Below, in pieces: positions 1 through 10,054 of a stretch of DNA of 44,358 nt. Origin of the DNA: Isotricha intestinalis. Its lineage: Eukaryota > Ciliophora > Litostomatea > Vestibuliferida > Isotrichidae. The translations under genes were made by a program, and so were the position numbers. The notes under the pieces were generated by a model, which was given only the letters and a program-made list of their open reading frames with translations, had not been told where the DNA came from and made no database searches. Position 1 is the stretch's first letter. Every line of letters begins with the position of its first letter. The DNA is taken from the NCBI GenBank assembly GCA_023807065.1, contig JAJJLU010003624.1:1-44358 (forward strand), in the 5' to 3' direction.

Positions 1-624
1 TTTCATTATGTTAATTACTTTCTAAAGAATTTATTTCATAATAATCTTTATTTTCATTTAAAGAATATAAATTATTCTAATCTAAATTTGAAATACTTAT
101 TATAGGTTGATCATTACTATTATAATTTGATAAATTTTCTTGATTTATTTTATTGTTTTTTTATATCATTTTTTATTTTATTATTATTTAAAGCAGAAAA
201 AAAAGGTTCTAAAAAGTATTATCCACTTCTTCTGGAGATTTTATTATATTTTTTGATTTTTTAATATTTCGATTGATTCATTAAAATAGTCTTTTTTTTC
301 CCTATTTTTCTTTAGTTATATTATTGAAAAAAATTTAGAATCTTTAACTTATTTTAATAACTCATTAAATCCTTATATTTTTCCTTTATCTCATTAAATG
401 TTTTCATTTTTTCATCTATTTTATTTAATTCTTCTTCATTCAAAGATTTGATTATTTCTCTTAAATCTTTAAAGGTTTTTCATATTTTCTAAATAATCTA
501 TTTCCTTTTTTACTTCTTTTAATTTTGATTTGTTTTTATTATATATCTCATTTTGATTCTCACATATTAATTTTAGTCTTTCTAATATTGTTTCATTATT
601 TAATTTTTTAAATAATTCTTCCAT
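1..624 (-). pseudogene. Decayed coiled-coil / Asn-rich protein gene (5' end)
   Basis: On the minus strand an ATG at 624 opens about 52 codons of a Lys/Glu/Leu-rich helix (starts MEELFKKLNN) and stops at a TAA. Shifting frame by one base at that stop continues the same style of protein (TFKDLREIIK, then NEEELNKIDEKM) to another stop. Further in, toward base 1, fragments such as NQENLSNYNSNDQP and LNENKDYYEINSLESN are readable but separated by TAA and TAG codons and further shifts. Several of those stops sit where Gln would fit. I read it as a dead gene that continues beyond the left edge. It is divergently placed from the relic starting at 949. Unspliced short introns could explain one break but not all. 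Function unknown. Confidence 0.55.
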
Positions 625-948
625 TTATATTTTTTTAATTGTTAATTGATTAAAATATCTTTTAATTGATTAATAGCTTTCATATTTTCATTATAAAAAT
701 CACAATTTTTATACATAGAATCTTTTTCAGTTAATTCAATAAATAATTCTGCTTTTATTATTTTTCAGAAAAAAAATCTTCATATTTAAAAAAAAATAAT
801 TCTTTTGATTTTTTTAATTCAATATTTTTTTTTATTGATTTTTTTTTTTTTAATATCATTAATATTAACAAATAAAAGATTTTTATTAAAAAAAAAAAAA
901 TGAGAAATTTATATCAAAATATATTGAAAGAAAATTTCTTGTAAGTAA
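625..948. other. Intergenic region between two divergent relic genes
   Basis: Very AT-rich sequence with A and T runs separates the minus-strand relic (ATG at 624) from the plus-strand relic (ATG at 949). It would have served as a shared upstream region. Nothing else is recognisable. Confidence 0.4.
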
Positions 949-3057
949 ATGTATATTAGTCCTAAATAAAAAATTCAGAATTATTTAGCTCAATCATCAT
1001 CATCAAAACCAAGTGTAATGAATAATGTTCCTAATCCAAATAATATTAATTTCTCTGGTTATAATAATAATCCTTTTAATAATTCAAATAATGGCTTTTC
1101 CTAATTCAAATAATAATACTTATTCTAATTCAAATAATGCTTTTCCTAATTCAATTAATAATACTTTTAATAATCAAAATAATTATGGATTTAAACCTGC
1201 ACAGAATAATCCATTTAATTAAAAAAATAATGATCCATTTAATCAAAGAAATGAACCAGTGAATAATCCAATAACTCAAAACAAAAATAATCTATTTATC
1301 AAAGTAGAATATCAACAAGAAGGAAATATAGAAGTTTGTCAAATATGTAAATCTCCAGAAATAACATATTTATATTTATTTAATATGTACAAAATGTATT
1401 ACTACTGAAGCAGAAAGAGATTTACCGAATATAAAATGTAAAATATGTAAAATAAATGAGGAATATAAAAAAGAAATATTAAGTAAAAATAAATATAAAT
1501 CATTAGTAAAGAAATTTAATGAATTATTATTTGGAAATTTAATAGAATGTCCAAATTATCACGAAATGAATTTTTTCGAATAAGGAAAAGTAGATTTTAA
1601 TGTAGGAGATGATCAAAATAATAAATTATCATGAAAAGCAGCAATAGATTATGCAAAAAATAGATATAGATGTGCATCATGTGGTAAAAACTTTTGTGCT
1701 AAATGTAAAAAAACACCATATCACATATTAATGATTCATTGTATAAATAATGAAAGTCCTAATTTTAAACCATTTTTTGGTCAAGATGCTGATTCATACC
1801 GTAAGTTATATTGAAGGATTAGGAAATGCTCCTATTGTTTTATTATCTTGTAATCATTATGTTCATTATTCATGTATTAAAAAAAGATTAGAAGGAAGAT
1901 GGGTTGGACCGAAAATAACATTCAATCATTGTTTATTTCCTGCTTGTGATAAATGGTATAATTATCCTCAAGTTCCTGAATTACAGAATTTAATAAATGA
2001 AAATAAAAAATTATATGATGAAATATGTGATATGTCCTTAAAAAGATTAAAGTTTGAGGAATTAGATAAAGTCCTTTAAAAAAAGAAATAATTAAAAAAA
2101 TAAAGAAATATGAGAATATCAATGAAAAATTATCTGATGTAGAAGAATATTTTAAAAAAATTGAAAGAACCGATAATAAAGATAAAATATTTAATCAAAA
2201 AATAAATAAATTTAATGAAATTAAAAATAATTCATCACTTCATTGAGCAAAAATTAAATGAAGAAGATTTTTAATTCATTTAAATGAAATATTTGAAAGA
2301 GTAAAATATTTTCAGATTATTGAAAAATTTGAAATTGGAAAAATGTTTATAAAAATTGTTAAATTAATAATAGAAAAAGAAGAATCAAAATTTGAAGAAA
2401 TTAATTTAAATGAAATAAAATATATATTTGCTAAAGAAACACTTATTAAATTTTTAAAATAATCTCAAATACATTTTTGATAAAATATAAAAAATGAAAT
2501 GAAATTTGATGCATCAAAAGCAATAAAGAAGATAAATTAAAAAAATTATATTCAAGCAATAATACTATATTAAATAGCAATATATAAATAAAAAGATTTA
2601 TTAAATAAAACTTCAAATTTAATATATCATAATTTAGAAAGAAAAAAAATTCAATATAATATTAGATTATTAAATAATATCAAATTATTATTATTTGAAA
2701 TAATGAAAAAAAATAGAAGAAGAAAAAATAAAATTAGAAGAAAAAGAGATTAATTACTTCATTCAAGTAATTCAACAAATTCTTCATCTTATAAATAAAA
2801 ATATTTTTTCAAATACAATAAATAATAATAATATTAAAATTAACCTTTTAGATTTTTTAAATTCAAAACAAACAAATGATAAGCATTATTTAGCAACAAA
2901 TGTTTTACTAAAACTTTAATGGATGATTTTAATGAACAAAATAAGTTATATGCTGATTCATTAAAAAATTTGATAAATCAAGAACAATTCAAGAAAATGT
3001 ATGTTAATGCTTGTCTTGAATTAAAAGAAAAATTAACAATTAATCTTATAATTCAAT
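949..3057 (+). pseudogene. Decayed zinc-binding / RING E3 ubiquitin ligase-like gene
   Basis: An ATG at 949 begins an Asn/Pro/Phe-rich N-terminus with several NPF and DPF tripeptides (about 1063-1260), the type of motif bound by endocytic EH and AP2 modules. A Cys-rich part follows: CQIC near 1337, paired CxxC motifs to 1460, CPNYHE near 1550, and YRCASCGKNFCAKCK near 1671-1710, which resembles an IBR-type zinc module. Next comes a RING-like segment with CNHYVHYSC and the phrase RWVGPKITF (1897-1923). That phrase closely matches the RW-GP-ITF stretch in the RING of PHR/MYCBP2-type ligases. A helical tail runs to about 3057. At least three frame changes and many stops break it, so no single frame covers more than about 110 codons. 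It was probably an E3 ligase and is now dead, unless several tiny introns and assembly errors coincide. Confidence 0.7.
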
Positions 3058-3248
3058 AGATAATAAGAATTAAAAGATTATAATTTTTTTATTTTAAATA
3101 GAAATAATATTAGATATAAATTATTTTCATTTAAATTTTTTTTTTGTAAATTAAAATTAACATCAATATAAATTTAATAAAAATAATATTTAAATCAAAA
3201 ATTTCTATCAATTATTTGGAATCTTTAAAAAAAATAGAGCAAATAAAA

Positions 3249-3688
3249 ATGAGTGATTCGAAAGTAAAAACATTTATAGAAGAAATAAAAAAGGAAATGA
3301 AAGGTTTCAAACTAACTTATGAAAAAAAAAAAGAATTAATAGAGAAACTATTAGAAATAGATGAAGAGAATGGTAATGACTTTCAAACATTCATTGAAGG
3401 TATTAAAGATGAAATAATAAATCAACCAGAAAACATAGAAAATTCAACAAATGATACGACAAATCAAATGAGAAGTGAAGAAAGTAATCATAACGAATCA
3501 GCTTTTAAGAATTCTTCGAATGAAGTAAATCCAAATTCTTTTGGAGGAGAGAGCAGAGGTGTTGATGATATAATGAATATTGATAAAAAAAAATTAAGGA
3601 TTATGCTGAAAAGATACTTTATTATTTAAAAAGGCTTGTTGATAATGACAGTTGCAGAATCTTTTTAATAGCTTTATTGAAGGATTGA
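3249..3688 (+). CDS. Small acidic helical protein, one apparent frameshift
   Basis: The nearest ATG is at 3249 (MSDSKVKTFIEE); the open frame reaches back a few codons but without ATG. The first frame runs to a TAA at 3627-3629, but its last residues are unlike the rest. If one A is added to the A9 run at 3585-3593, the frame instead continues KDYAEKILYYLKRLVDND and ends at TGA 3686-3688, a natural amphipathic helix. The product would be about 146 residues: a Lys/Glu-rich helical N-terminus, a polar Asn/Ser linker, then the C-terminal helix. No family recognised. It lies directly downstream of the relic E3 gene and could itself be a remnant of a larger gene. The break could be a homopolymer assembly error or a real mutation. 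Confidence 0.5.
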
Positions 3689-4421
3689 ATCATACTGCTT
3701 GATTTTTTTTACTTTTATTAATTAATAATTTTGAATAATAATTGACAATATATCCAAAATTTATTATTTCATATATAAACATTAATCAAAAACCAAATAG
3801 GAAATATTCAATAATTTTCTTTAATATAAATTTTTTTAATATTGAAATGTTATGCTAAAAAAAGTTAAATTTATATTTAATGTTTTTACATTTTCTATTT
3901 CTTCTTAAGAAATTATTTTGTATTATACAATTATGAAATCAATATTATTTTTGTTAATATTAAATAAATCTAAGAATATATTTTTGAAAATAAGGAAACT
4001 AATTTTCCTCATTTTTAATATTAATTATATTAAGAATGAAGATTTAATTAATAAACTCTTATCTTGAATGAATTTATAATCTTTCTTTTAAATCTTTAGT
4101 TATATAACCGTTACAAATTTAAAAATAAATAAGAATCAAATTTGAAAAAAAATATTATCATTTGAGTTACTAAAGTCAATTTTAATATTTGAATTATTAA
4201 TCTTAATAATAATTTTAAAGGGATTATAATTTTAAAAATTAAATTTATATTTTTCTAATTTTTGCTATTTCTATTTTCCAATAATAATAATAATTTTTAG
4301 AATTAATTATATTTAATGAATTTATTAAATATTCTAAAAATTGTTTTCTTTTTGTTTTCCTAAGTTTGAATAATAATTAAAAACAAATTTTATTTATAAT
4401 AATCAAATTTTTCAAAAATTA
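3689..4421. other. Long intergenic region, possible short relics
   Basis: No gene of usable length. A 44-codon frame from ATG at 3932 (MKSILFLLILNK) with a hydrophobic, Lys-rich character ends at a TGA and may be a scrap of a dead gene, but I cannot support it further. The remainder is AT-rich filler that would contain the 3' end of the minus-strand gene downstream. Confidence 0.3.
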
Positions 4422-5750
4422 TTAAAAATTAATTTTTTTAATTGAATCAATTGAATTAAATATTCCATTAATTCTTGTTAAAGAACTATTTAAACTTCTT
4501 TCAATACTATTTAATCTATTATCAATAGAATTTGATTCTTTATTTTTAATGGTATTATTTTGAGAAAAATGAAAAGAATTTTTCATTGGATTCTTATTAA
4601 AAAAATTTGAAGCTGAAACAGCTCTACTCATTTTCTTATTATTATTTTTTTTATCATTATTTTTCATAATTGAATTTAAAACTTCTTTTTTTAACTTTTC
4701 AATAATTTTATCTTTTTGTTTTAATTCTTCTTTTAAATTATTTACATCATTACATTGATTATTTGATAATATTTTCATTTCTTTTATTTCTTTTTCTTTT
4801 TCATTTAATAAATACATATATTCTTCTCTTTTTATTTGATTATCTTTTAATATTAAATCAATTAATTGTTCTGATGAAATTTTTAAATTTTGATATATTG
4901 AATTTTCATTTTCAGAATCTAAATTTATGTCATTTGATGTTTGATTATATTGGATAAATAAATTATTTATTTGTCTTATTATCTCAATTGCATTTTCATT
5001 TATTTCATTATAACAAATTGATATTTTAAATATTTTTTCTCTAAATTGATTTAATTTTTCATTTTCAACTTTTAATTCATTTAAATATGAAGAATTATTT
5101 TCTAAATTATTTAATTCTGAACAATTTATATTATAATTTGATATCATTTCTTTATTTTTACTTTTTGTTATTTTATTTAATCTTTCTTTATTTTTATAAA
5201 TTTCAATTTGTTTTTCTAATTTTAATATATAATCTGTTGAATTACTTTCTTTTATTTTTAAATTTTCAATTTCATTTTTTAAAAAAATTATTTCGTTTTT
5301 TAAATTTTTATTTTTCCTTTCTAAAGAAGAAACATTTTCTCTTAAAAACATATTATTTTTTTTATATTTTAATAAAGTAGATTCATTATTTCTTTCTTGA
5401 CTATTACTATTACTTTTTCTAAAATTATTATTACTATTACTTTTACCTAAAGTACCTTGAAAAATAGAACTAGTAACATTATTATTATTATTAATATATT
5501 TAATTGAATCTATTTCATTAAATGAAGGAGTGAAATTATCTTCTAATTTATAATTATAGTTATTTGTCATTTTCATATTATTTAAATTTATATTTTCCTT
5601 TTTTTTAGAAGAAAAAGTTGAGTTCGATAAAGATTGAGTTATACTTATATTTTTATTCTTCTTATTATTTCCTTTAGAAATATAATAATTAGAAGGATAT
5701 CTTTTTGGTTGAATAATATTATCATATTGTTTAAAGTAGTTTTCTATCAT
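4422..5750 (-). CDS. Coiled-coil protein of unknown function (442 aa)
   Basis: An uninterrupted frame from ATG at 5750 to TAA encodes a basic, Ser/Asn-rich N-terminal third that is probably disordered. Two coiled-coil stretches rich in Leu, Lys, Glu and Asn follow, at roughly residues 130-260 and 320-365. The C-terminus is Ser-rich with a short helix near its end. There are no enzymatic motifs, membrane segments or signal peptide. This layout is typical of cytoskeletal, basal-body or scaffolding proteins, but that is inference from style only. It is divergently transcribed from the relic at 5809, with only about 60 bases between the starts. Confidence 0.75.
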   Translation of the reverse strand: MIENYFKQYDNIIQPKRYPSNYYISKGNNKKNKNISITQSLSNSTFSSKKKENINLNNMKMTNNYNYKLEDNFTPSFNEIDSIKYINNNNNVTSSIFQGTLGKSNSNNNFRKSNSNSQERNNESTLLKYKKNNMFLRENVSSLERKNKNLKNEIIFLKNEIENLKIKESNSTDYILKLEKQIEIYKNKERLNKITKSKNKEMISNYNINCSELNNLENNSSYLNELKVENEKLNQFREKIFKISICYNEINENAIEIIRQINNLFIQYNQTSNDINLDSENENSIYQNLKISSEQLIDLILKDNQIKREEYMYLLNEKEKEIKEMKILSNNQCNDVNNLKEELKQKDKIIEKLKKEVLNSIMKNNDKKNNNKKMSRAVSASNFFNKNPMKNSFHFSQNNTIKNKESNSIDNRLNSIERSLNSSLTRINGIFNSIDSIKKINF

Positions 5751-5808
5751 TAAATAAATTTAAAAATATTTAAAAATAATTTTAATATTTATATAACGAA
5801 GGAAAAAA

Positions 5809-6365
5809 ATGTCAAAATTTAGTCAAAGATTTAATCAAGTAAAGATCAAAATCAAAATAATTTAAACTTAAAAATAATAATATAGTAATTTATCAAGAAT
5901 TTACAACACAGCCTCAATTAATAAGAGAAAAAAAATAATAAAAATAAAAAAATAATAATCAAGAATCAAATATAATAATTTAAATAACTCATTAAATAAT
6001 TTATTCTCATTAATATAAATATTCTATCAAGAAATTTTTCTTTAGGGTATGAATGAAGAAAATTATCAGCAACCATTTTATAAAAGAAATAATTCCTTTT
6101 TGTAAAGACAAATCATAATTTTCTTATAATACACATTAAAATATAAATTTTATATAATTTAAAATCTTCAAGTGGAAATAAATTTAAATAAAGAATTAAA
6201 AAAAAAATTCAATGATTTAAGCAGAAACTTCAATAATATATTGTCATAGGAATTAATTTATAATAGATAAATTGATTGGATAAACTTAAATATAAACATT
6301 TTTCTATTAATTATGTTAAGACTTTAAGAGATAGTCCTTAAATGAGAAGATATGGAATAATAATT
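5809..6365 (+). pseudogene. Decayed Gln/Asn-rich gene
   Basis: An ATG at 5809 follows an A-rich leader typical of this genome and begins MSKFSQRFNQ, then the frame breaks. Readable pieces follow in shifted frames: SKDQNQNNLNLK, VIYQEFTTQPQLIREKK, NEENYQQPFYKRNNSFL and KSSSGNKFK. They are separated by TAA, TAG and TGA codons, many in positions where Gln would suit the local sequence. No family recognised. The density of stops and shifts makes a working gene very unlikely. Confidence 0.5.
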
Positions 6366-6527
6366 ATTTTAATAATTAAAATATAATTTAAAAAAAAGTT
6401 GTTATTTTTTTAGGAAATATATTTTTTTAAAATAAAAAAAAATCTATTCTCATTATTATTCTTTTAAAATTGATTAAAATTTATTTTTTAATTATTTATT
6501 CATATAAAATCTATAAAAGTGTAAAAA

Positions 6528-7076
6528 ATGGAATATGAATTAAGACAAAGTTTTTCAACAATCGATGATTCAATAACATCGGAATTAAATAACTGTGAAA
6601 AAATCTTTGAAATAAAAACATTAGAATCTGTATTAAACATATTAAATTTATTCATTGAAAAAAATAAAGGATTACGAAATTATTCTCAAAAAATAAAAAA
6701 ACAAGAAAAAAGTATTTTTAGTTCAAAAACAATTCCAACAATTACTTTAAAAGATTATTTAGAAAGAATACAATCATATACACAAATTGAAAATAATACA
6801 TTAATAATATCATTAATATATATTGATAAATTATTACAAAATACAAATTTAATATTAACTCCATATAATATTCATAGAATATTATTTACATCAATTATAC
6901 TAGCTTTAAAATATAATGAAGATTTAATTTATGATTTTTCTTTATATTCAAAAATTGCTGGAGTTGGTGTTAAAGAATTAAAAAATTTAGAAATTGAATT
7001 TATTCATTTAATTAATTTTTCTCTTTTTGTTAATACAGAAGTATTTGAGAAATATAAACAATATCTTTTAAATTAA
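6528..7076 (+). CDS. PHO80/cyclin-P-like cyclin
   Basis: The 182-residue product has a single cyclin box at about residues 75-175. It matches the PHO80-like (cyclin P/U) pattern: a short N-terminus, TLKDYLERIQSYTQ leading into the box, LIYIDKLLQ in helix 2, then NIHRILFTSIILALKYNEDL and the SKIAGVGVKELKNLE stretch. In that last segment the family typically has a similar G-x-x-x-x-E-L-N-x-L-E turn. Members bind PHO85/CDK5-type kinases and act in nutrient or cell-cycle signalling. Length is normal for the family. It starts at an ATG after an A-rich leader and ends at TAA. The partner kinase is not in this window. Confidence 0.85.
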   Translation: MEYELRQSFSTIDDSITSELNNCEKIFEIKTLESVLNILNLFIEKNKGLRNYSQKIKKQEKSIFSSKTIPTITLKDYLERIQSYTQIENNTLIISLIYIDKLLQNTNLILTPYNIHRILFTSIILALKYNEDLIYDFSLYSKIAGVGVKELKNLEIEFIHLINFSLFVNTEVFEKYKQYLLN

Positions 7077-7376
7077 TTTAATAAAATTAATTTTCATATA
7101 TGTACATTTTAATTAAATTATTTATATGATATTTGTAATTTATTGTTACTTAAATTTTTCTGTTTTGTTTGGTAATTGGGTAAAAATTTAAATGGTTTTG
7201 TAATATAAAATAAATCTTTGTTCTAAGTAGAATTTTTGTCTTAATTAATTTTTTATGTTATAAATTATTTTAATTAAAAAACTTTTTAAAAATTATTTTT
7301 AATTTCCTTTTCTATCAATTTTTTATTTATTTTATTTTTAATATTTAGGAATAAAAACCAATTTATAATTTTTTGA

Positions 7377-9335
7377 ATGTCTCAAAAATTGAAAAAAGAA
7401 AATAATTCTTCAATTGACAAAAAAATTAGAAAGTTAAGGAAACTTTCAAGTTTAATATTAGAAAATAATAAAAATATAACAACAGATCAAAAACTTTCTA
7501 CTTTATTATCATTAAATAATTTAAAGACAATAAAAACACATAAAAAATTAGTTTTAGAAGAGTTATCAAAATTATTAAAAAATTTTAAAGAATTTCAACA
7601 ATTTATAGAATATAATCAAATTAAAGATATTACATTACAACATTTAATAGAAACAATGGAATATGAAAGATATATTCAAGGAATATATTTATTTAAAGTA
7701 GGAGATATTTCAAATAAATTTTTCTTAATTTTAAAAGGAGAAATCACTTTTAGAAAATTTAATAATAATCAAAATAAAGAAATTGATTTATATAAATTTA
7801 AATCAGGAAATTATTTTGGAGTTAAAACATTAATTTATGATAAAAAAAAAAATAAAAATGCTTTTGTTTCAGAAGAAACTCATTGTTTTACTGTCGGAAA
7901 AGAAAATTTTAAAAAAATTTTAATAAAAAATTTCATAGAAACAGAGATAAGAAAAAAGGAATTTTTATATAAAACATTTCCAATCTTTTCAAAATGTATT
8001 CCTTATAAAATAGAATATATAATTAAAAATAATATAACAGTTAAATTTTATACAAGAAATGAAATAATATATAATGAAGGAGAAAGAACAGGTCATTTAT
8101 ATATAATCTTTTCAGGAAGTGTTAAACTAGCAAAAAATTTATCAAAATTAAATAATTCAATATTATTTAATAAAGAAGAATCAACAAAGGAAATAATAAA
8201 GAAAACAGGTAATTTAAATTATATTGATTTTATAAAAGAAGAAATTTCTCAAATTGAAGAATCAGATAATAAAAAATATTATATGATAAATTATAGAGAA
8301 TTAACAACTTTAATAAATTTAACTTCAGGAGGAATAGGAGGATTAGAATTATCAGCTGGAATAGATAAATTTAAATATACTATGATTTGTGATTGTGATT
8401 TTTCTATTATTTATGATTTAGATTTAATTCATATTATTGATTATTTAAATGAGATTTTAAAATGTTCTCTTCCTTTATTTATTGAATTAGAAAAACAAAT
8501 TGATAAAACTGTTTCACAAATTAAAAAAATTGAAAAAGTTATTCTTCCTAAAAATTTAAGGAAAAATTCTTCTTCTAATTTCCATAAAAATAAAATTAAA
8601 GAAATTTTCGATAAATTCAATGAAGGAAGTTATTATAATATTATTGATTCTATTAATAAAAAATTTGATAAGAATATTGATGGATTTATTAAATTAAATC
8701 ATAAAAATAAAATTCTAAGTTATGAAAAAGAACTTGTTGAAGAAAGAAATCAAAATAATATATCTTTATCACAACATTTAAATAATTACATTAAATCACC
8801 TTTATTTAGTAAAAAAAGTATAAAACAAGATGTTAAATTTATCAAAAAAGAAAATAATTTAACTCCTCTGTTTAAATTATATAAAAAAATAAATTTAGAG
8901 AGTTATAAAAATAAAAAATCTATTTGTCCTAAAATTTCTATTTCTTCAACATTACATTCATCAGATAATTTAAGAAATATAATAAATAATGAAAAAATTC
9001 CTTTTAATTCTATGAAACATAGGAAAAATTGTTCAAATTTATCATTTAATGTTAAAATAAAAAGTTCAGATAATTCAAGAGAAAAATTATATGATACTAG
9101 TTTAAATTTTAGAAATAAAAAAAATAAAAATAATCTTTTTTTTCCTATTAGAAAATATTTTTCATCAAAAGCTTTTTATAAAATAAATAATAAATTTATT
9201 AAAACTAATAATTCAAGTAAATTATTATTTAAAAACCAATTACAAAATGATATTTATTTAATTCCAAAAAAAAAAACACTCAAATTTTTTAATTCAGGCT
9301 CCTTTGATATTCCATTCACAAGTGATTTGGAATAA
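7377..9335 (+). CDS. Protein with tandem cyclic-nucleotide-binding folds
   Basis: The 652-residue product has a helical N-terminus and a CNB fold at about residues 80-185 (GIYLFKVGDISNKFFLILKGE). A second CNB fold starts near 200 (IIYNEGERTGHLYIIFSGSV) and, after a long insertion, closes near 390. The Ser/Lys-rich C-terminal 230 residues look disordered. In canonical cAMP/cGMP sites the phosphate-binding cassette carries FGE-L and a conserved Arg. Here site 1 reads YFGVKTLIYDKKKNKNAF with no clear E/R pair, and site 2 has IGGLELSAG with no clear Arg. It may bind another ligand or act structurally. There is no kinase, channel or GAF domain in the frame. Such stand-alone CNB proteins are common in ciliated protists. 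Confidence 0.82.
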   Translation: MSQKLKKENNSSIDKKIRKLRKLSSLILENNKNITTDQKLSTLLSLNNLKTIKTHKKLVLEELSKLLKNFKEFQQFIEYNQIKDITLQHLIETMEYERYIQGIYLFKVGDISNKFFLILKGEITFRKFNNNQNKEIDLYKFKSGNYFGVKTLIYDKKKNKNAFVSEETHCFTVGKENFKKILIKNFIETEIRKKEFLYKTFPIFSKCIPYKIEYIIKNNITVKFYTRNEIIYNEGERTGHLYIIFSGSVKLAKNLSKLNNSILFNKEESTKEIIKKTGNLNYIDFIKEEISQIEESDNKKYYMINYRELTTLINLTSGGIGGLELSAGIDKFKYTMICDCDFSIIYDLDLIHIIDYLNEILKCSLPLFIELEKQIDKTVSQIKKIEKVILPKNLRKNSSSNFHKNKIKEIFDKFNEGSYYNIIDSINKKFDKNIDGFIKLNHKNKILSYEKELVEERNQNNISLSQHLNNYIKSPLFSKKSIKQDVKFIKKENNLTPLFKLYKKINLESYKNKKSICPKISISSTLHSSDNLRNIINNEKIPFNSMKHRKNCSNLSFNVKIKSSDNSREKLYDTSLNFRNKKNKNNLFFPIRKYFSSKAFYKINNKFIKTNNSSKLLFKNQLQNDIYLIPKKKTLKFFNSGSFDIPFTSDLE

Positions 9336-10054
9336 TATTTTTTTAATAAATTTTATTTAATTATTTTAGAAAAAAACATATTAATTTTATAATAATGATT
9401 TTTTTGTTTTTTTATCTATACTTAAATTTTTCTTTTGAACAATATATGAAAATATTACATTCAAATAATTTAAATTCATTTAACATAATATTACTTTGAT
9501 GATTTAAATATTTATTTTTGTAAAAATAAATATAAGATTGTAATCTTATTTAACTTTTCTAATAACATTTACAAAAGGAAATATAAATAATTACCATACA
9601 ATTCTTTGTAATTAATGAAATTAAGAATTCTTTTATGTGAAAAGAACATATTGAAACATGTAAATAAGTTAAAAAGAATATAAAAATTACAAATTAAATA
9701 TATTCATGAATAATATATGTAAAAAAAAATTTAGGTTTAACATTTAAAAGAAATTCATATTACTAAAAAGCATCAAAATATTTTTTACTAATTTTTTTTA
9801 AAATTTGAATTATATTAATCACCAATTATATATTTATAATTAGTAAATATTGTTTCTTTTTTATTATAATTGAAAATTATTTATTATATGTTTAATCATT
9901 AATTACGTTTTAATTATTTTAATTATTATGATAACTCTTCAACCAAATTTTTTTAAAATATAATTATCTTTTAATTCCAAATAAAAATATTATATTTATT
10001 CTCTTTTTTTTGTTTATTTTAAATTTCAAAAAAAAAAATTAAAAAACTGAAAAA
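9336..10054. other. Intergenic region, no gene seen
   Basis: About 720 bases of AT-rich sequence between two plus-strand genes, with T and A runs and frequent stops in all frames. It would carry the 3' end of the CNB gene and the promoter of the EF-hand gene. I see no RNA gene or conserved element. Confidence 0.4.
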
